64,000 bases of DNA from assembly GCA_963978905.1 (NCBI GenBank), contig OZ022260.1:18712334-18776333 (forward strand), written 5' to 3'. This DNA is from Trichostrongylus colubriformis. Lineage: Eukaryota; Nematoda; Chromadorea; Rhabditida; Trichostrongylidae. The notes beneath the pieces were generated by a model. It was not told where the DNA came from. It worked only from the letters and a program-made list of their open reading frames with translations, and searched no databases. Within the stretch, counting starts at the first letter, position 1. Each line of letters begins with the position of its first letter. Shown here piece by piece: positions 58,600-64,000 of this stretch. Both the position numbers and the translations under genes were made by a program.

Positions 58600-58824
58600 T
58601 CAATAAAGTCCGTGTTCAATTTTGAAATGCCCTCCTACTTTCCGTCCTGCTTGCACTGTCTGATTGGATAGATCCGACACCTCCACGATTTGCTTGTCGA
58701 GCGGCGGCGCCGGTGGTAACGGGAAACTCGTTCCGCGTGCGGCGTTGGTGCCGTCAAAGTTGCAAACGGCAATTAAATCCTTCAAGTACACTTCGTCGGC
58801 ACACAAACACCCGCATAAACCGAA
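58600..58824 (-). CDS. Putative terminal exon of an unknown protein
   Basis: An acceptor GATAGTTTTCAG (with a stop codon in frame just upstream of it) opens 74 codons ending in TGA at 58600-58602. The peptide starts FGLCGCLCADEVYLKDLIAV and runs through NFDGTNAARG, a proline-rich patch and GGHFKIEHGLY. Codon third positions are GC-rich compared with the AT-rich surroundings, which suggests real coding. I do not recognise the family. A possible upstream partner is 59344-59436 (acceptor TTCGTTCAG; HYQHICLFESATLSIGGKPV..., weak donor AAT|GTGATT), whose phase would fit. It could also be a chance frame. Confidence 0.35.
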   Translation of the reverse strand, partial: FGLCGCLCADEVYLKDLIAVCNFDGTNAARGTSFPLPPAPPLDKQIVEVSDLSNQTVQAGRKVGGHFKIEHGLY

Positions 58825-59436
58825 CTGAAAACTATCCTAAGTGCCCATCAATCCTGCTGATCTCTCTCTCACTTTAAATTAAATCGGATTTATTCGATAA
58901 TCTCGTACAACGTGCAGCATTTCAAACAACACCACTCCTGTATTTATAATTTTAATCCAAGTTTCTAGAACAATGTCGTCTTTTGATATTTTGATTTTGT
59001 ACTTTTTTTTGAGCAGAAGAAAGTTCTAAACAATTGTATCATCACAGTTTTTGAATAATATCTCGGTATATCCTCTCTTGGAATATCATCTTGTTTGTAG
59101 TTATAATTTCAGCCAGCAGCGTTTCGCCTATCTAATCTCGATTAGAAATACATCTTTACCATATCATCATATATTTTCTTTTTTCTCTTTTTTGTTCTTA
59201 ATTCCTTTCCGGAGAACTCCTCTTGAGATACATCCCCTTTGGTTAATGCATGTCATTTGACATATCAAATAAATAGGTAAATAAGTATGTATTACAGACC
59301 ATATTGCATCGCAAGCATGGAATGCGCCATGTACTTGAATCACATTCAGAATGATGAAGACATCTGTGTAGATGCTCACAGGCTTTCCGCCAATCGATAA
59401 CGTGGCACTTTCAAACAAACATATGTGCTGATAATG

Positions 59437-62400
59437 CTGAACGAATTACCTAGGACAGGAATCGATACCACTTATGAATGCAGCGGTGCGGCTCGGATCA
59501 TCGCGATGCTAAATTTTCCTTTCAACGAATCGCTCAATAAACTCAAAGTTATTCAGAATCGGTGAGAGTTGGCAAGAATGACGGAAAGATGGTATTGGGG
59601 AAATTTCTCCATCAATTTTCCTTGTTGCTTTCCTTTTACGACGCTCGCTTATGTGCAGTTCCTTTTTATATGGGAGCATTGTCAGTATGCAACTACGGCC
59701 ACTTAATTGTTTTTCATAAGTTTGTTGAATTGTGCCTTGTAAGCTGCGAAGTAGCACACGAAATCTCGGATGAACCATAACAGCCCCGAGCAAATTCACT
59801 TTGTATTTATTTTTGCAAATTTCGCGGATGACTCTTCATAGGAGTCTTCTCCGAGGGATGTCTCATCTATCCGCCCAATTTTTCCATTCATTTGTACTTG
59901 CAGCGAAAACATTTAGCAAAATAAACAATTGTGGTGATGTGTGATAATTTGAATAATGTAATGTTATTTAATTTAAGTGCACAAAATCATTCTATTCGAA
60001 AAATTCAGAACACTCTAAGGGTTTAAAGAAATTTCAAACTACCAAGAAATACTTAAGGCGCTAGTTCGTGTTCATTTTGCAATATGTAGAAATGTGTAAT
60101 GTATTACATACTATATATCTACAATATTAAACACATTGGAGTCTATCGCTTCATATAATTTATTCGCAGGGATTACTTACCCCTTGGGGATCAAATGGGC
60201 ATGTGCAGACATGCGGCAACCCGCTCGTTGTCGACCCTTGAACAATCCCTGACAATTTATGTGGCATATCGAAGATTTTAGGAAAAGCCTTAGACTGTTT
60301 TCCCTTAGGCTTTCAATAATGGGCCTTAGGCTTTCAATAATGGGCTTACTGTGTTTCCAATAATTTTAGTTTAGTTCAGCCACTTCTCGGCTTCACTATA
60401 ACACTGGAAAGATTCCTTTGAATTGAGCCGTGGACCGTTGCTGATGGGTTCAGCCCCCTATCGAAGCCTGCTTTTCAACGATTTTGCGAGACAACATACT
60501 GAATAAGCAAGCATGCTTAGTCAAAGGGCGTCGCTTTTAAATCTGTTTTTTCCTTTTTTTTCGGCCGTTCGACCATTCACATGATTGCTATCGTGAATAA
60601 CACAAGTACAATATGGAAGTAGCACTTGGCCAACGATGTTTTCGTAGACGGCGACCAGCGAGGCAGTAGGACCGAAGGGTTCCCGCGGATCAAACATCGT
60701 GTCGGCAACAACCAGCACATACATATGCGTGCAAGCGCGCTCATCAATTGATTGAGTTCGGGGAAACCGTGCTGGAAAGGGTCTCATGAATCGTGTGAGA
60801 ACTTGCCATTACCTTTCGACATAGTACTCAGCGAACCTATTCCGTTATTGATCTATTTAAACCTTTTCCTCTTCCTATTCCTCCAAAACTCTATTCTCAA
60901 TGCCATTTTTCCGACTGACGGAGGTTTCGTTCCATTTAAGGCAAATTTCTTTTTTCGGAGTCTTCTATGAGACTCTCATTTTTCTTTCTGGCCCAATCGA
61001 AGCAGGATTTTGGGGAAAATTTGATGGTTTCATTTTATTCTTCATTGGGAGTCCGAAGAAAGTCCCGCCTCTTTACTGGTGTGTAAACTGCGAACAAAGA
61101 TTTTGGAGTAATTTAAAATCAGGAGGAGAGCAGTCGAGTAAACACAGTTTTAGCCTCAGCCGATTTCTGGTGCTTGTCCTTTGAATCTGGTGTTTACTTT
61201 TGCTGTCTCACTTGATTACCGACTTTTTCTAATCACTTTTGGAGTGCTAGCTCTCTTGCTTGAGGGGAACGTATAGAAAGAACCCTTGCGCGCTCATGGA
61301 GAAACCACGGATTAGGTTTAGGCATTTTTTTGGCTTTTTGGCTTAGGCATTTTTTTAAAGTTTTTTGTGAAGACCCTGTTACTACTGGGTACTACTGTCA
61401 GCTCCCGATCAGTTACTTCACTGCTTCTGTAATCACATTTCGGACAACTCTCAAGGATATTTCTTCTTTCCGTCAGTGGATTCTGCTACTCTTTCAAATC
61501 GGTCAAACCAACGGCCTGATGTTCTCAACTTCTCAATCAGCATTTCATATCGTCTTGGTTGCATGGGTCTATTTCTGGAAAAAGATGTGGTGGCGGATCC
61601 CAGGAACCATTCCTGCTAGAGCGACAAGGCGAAACCTTATCCGAATACTATCTTGGTTGCGGCTTTAAGAACAAACTCAGATGAAGAACACGATGACAAT
61701 ATTTATGGGAAGTCGAACTTAGATTCCCTGTTACTTTAGCTTACGTTAGCCGCTACTTAGATCTCCTGCTACGTTGGCTGCAAGTATACTGCTAGCAAGA
61801 GGCTCTCGAGAACTTTCTTTTTTCGTCTTTTTACTCAAAGCCACACAGAAGTGATAGAAACACTGAGAAACCAGTTCTGTAAGAGTATCATTGTGCAGGT
61901 CAGATTTAAGTAGGAGTAAGCCTCAAAAGCATGTGAACAAACAATGCCAGAACGAGTTGTCTTTGAGCAAGCACCGACTTATTCCTCGAGAATGGTGTTC
62001 TACGTGAGGGAGTGACGAGTTCAACTTTTGAATGCACCGAAAAGGGGGCGGGGAGGGTGAAACATGGGAGTGAGAACAGGGAATTATTGGGTCAATCCAT
62101 AGTATCGCTTTTTTTCGAGTAAATTTTCTTCTGTAAAGTTACAAGTTTATGTAGCATTCTGAATATAAATGGATAGAGATTTTTCTGATCTACAAAATGA
62201 AATGTTTTTGTTTTTTTCGTCCATCATAGTGGAGCCGATCTCCAGACCGGCGAAATGGTTGGTTCAGTCGACAAATTTGACCAAACAACTAACACTACCT
62301 TTCACTTCGGAAAAATGGATCAATCATGTGTCTCGTACTCAGCCCCGACCTCTTCTATAAGCCCCCGCTTGGTTGCTTGAGAAGCCTTCTAGCTCTTTTC

Positions 62401-64000
62401 CAACTTTGACGTTTCCGCCACAATGCGGTGATTTTTGAGGATTCTATCCAATCAAGGCAAGAAGTTTATCTCAGCCACTCAGTTGAAATAGTGGTGAAAA
62501 CTTCAAGCAGAGGAAATGATTATAATTCATAGTGATTGTAATTCAATCTGAATCGCAGCCACAACAAAATCGAAGCAAACTTTTAGAGCAGAAAAATCCT
62601 TCTGAGTCGTTAATATGGCAATACTGAAGGGAATTTGAAAAGGAAAATTTCATCTTGAATAAACGTGAGTGCTTCCGGAAAAAGAGTTCAGGAAAAGAAC
62701 GACGTGAGTACTCGATAAATCAGTTATTGGAATTTGTAGAAGAGGTCGACGTTAAGTACGGGACACATGATTGTTTGATTTTTTCAGAATGGATCCCCTC
62801 ATTCATTAGCCCGAAAATCGGTTCCATTCCAACATACCAAAAAATTAGACATATCATTTTGTAGAACAAAAAAATCGCTTTCGAACAATGTATAATATGA
62901 TCTCGGAACTCGCGTTGAAAAGCGCATTTTTTAGATTCCTTTTACGATCTCATCGCGCTTCACTGCGAGCTGCAGTACTTCTTTGCCGGCGCGGGCGGTA
63001 CAGTCCCTCGCCCTCTGCATTCACCCCTCAGCTGTAACTGATAGAGAGGGAGCGGAAGAGAATGAGAGGGAAGGGAGTTTCTCGCGTTTTTGATCATTTT
63101 TTCCGTGTTCTAATGTTGCATCACCTAGCGTCTCGGCCTCATATTTCACAGTCGGCCAAAATTGCCTCTTTGAGAGTCTTTGAGCAAACAGAAAGCGTGC
63201 CTCACCACTTCCTAATATTGCGTACGCATGGAAGCCATACAGCATGGGTAAAGGTCGACGTCTCAAGCAAACTTCTTCTTGGCTGTGGGTTTTCGATTTG
63301 ATTTTCCCCAGTTATGGTTTGCTTACCATATAATCATGAAGATTGTACTCTTTTTTGGGATGCTCCACGCACTCACCTCAACTCAGGATCGTCTCGGCTC
63401 CGACCCAAACAATGGCTTTCAAACAGTCATCTACCTGGGAGAGACTGGAAGCTTAGTTGGTCCGGGCGATCAGTGATCGACCATTTGAACCCAGGGTTAT
63501 GTGTGTAGAAGTGTCATGGTTTGGAACCTTCGTCCCCTGTAGGTAGTAAAGGCGCCACTAGAGGTGAGAAAAATGGGAATTTGAACGACTTGGTCTTTGT
63601 GAGTGGAAATTCAAGAACAGAAAAGGTAAGCTAGGGCGGAACTCCCCTTTTAAAAGAGCGCCCTCGGATCTTTATCGTGATTCACGCTGCCTCGCATCCG
63701 CGGGCGAGGTGCTGTAAGGGTGAGCCAGTATGAGCAGTCGGAAAGCTTGACCCCTCACCGTCTGCAGCTGCCCTTTAGCAACTAGTGATGCATAGAGAGA
63801 AAGCAAAGAAGTGTGAAGTAGGGTAATCTGACTCCCATTTTTCGCTTTTTCAGCCTTCCATTCTGTTCTTTCTGTACAGTTTCCATTATTCCGCCGTCTG
63901 CAAAAAATCACCTCTAAAGATGATCTCAACCTCCTGTTTCGATGCGAAATGGATCGAACGCACGGTATATCGCAAGGGAATGGTCAATGGTTAACGGTTT
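59437..64000. other. No confirmed gene
   Basis: A minus frame near 60560-60720 (ADTMFDPREPFGPTASLVAV) has coding-like codon use but no clear acceptor. 62880-63070 resembles the 50-kb dispersed repeat. Everything else is unrecognised. Confidence 0.5.
60303..60343. repeat. 21-bp tandem repeat, two copies
   Basis: CCTTAGGCTTTCAATAATGG is present twice in tandem. No function is apparent. Confidence 0.8.

Noticed and set aside
61330..61668. 112-codon plus-strand hydrophobic frame
   Set aside because: No recognised motif, no splice context and weak codon bias.

Overview
The window looks like nuclear DNA of a clade V (strongylid, hookworm-like) nematode. The signs are two animal genes split by short GT-AG introns with TTTCAG-type acceptors, a probable trans-splice acceptor just upstream of the rps-6 start, and a non-LTR retrotransposon of the RTE type that is abundant in hookworm genomes. 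The species assignment is inference. The only cellular genes I can support firmly are an S6 ribosomal protein gene (plus strand, 25483-28921, five exons, complete, 247 codons) and a USP3-type ubiquitin-specific protease gene (minus strand, 12015 to at least 22518, at least eleven well-defined exons, 5' end not found). They are arranged head to head with about 3 kb between them.

Almost everything else is mobile or repeat DNA. From 1.5 to 11.4 kb there is a dense field of small GC-rich inverted-repeat elements (MITEs) of at least two families with TNA-like 3-bp target duplications; one copy is split by another, perfectly hairpin-forming MITE. More copies lie at 19.5-24 kb. The last USP3 intron holds a Tc3-like transposon (12377-13947) whose right half has been replaced by an inverted copy of its left half. 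At 30.48-34.36 kb a 425-bp snap-back palindrome sits beside a 3.4-kb element with about 875-bp terminal inverted repeats and an 8-bp target duplication. At 34.9-40.3 kb there is a three-copy dispersed repeat, a GIY-YIG remnant of a Penelope-like retroelement, and a TIR element with a broken helix-turn-helix transposase. An internally deleted RTE retrotransposon lies at 40.9-43.2 kb, mariner pseudogenes at 44.2-45.5 and 56.9-57.7 kb, a second Tc3-like element at 50.4-51.9 kb, and a 1-kb imperfect palindrome at 55.8-56.8 kb.

The two cellular genes serve unrelated housekeeping roles: the small ribosomal subunit, and deubiquitination, in USP3 relatives mainly of histones. Nothing in the window forms an operon or a multi-gene pathway. 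Two more possible terminal exons on the minus strand (53111-53257 and 58600-58824) hint at further genes that I could not assemble. I saw no rRNA, convincing tRNA or CRISPR.
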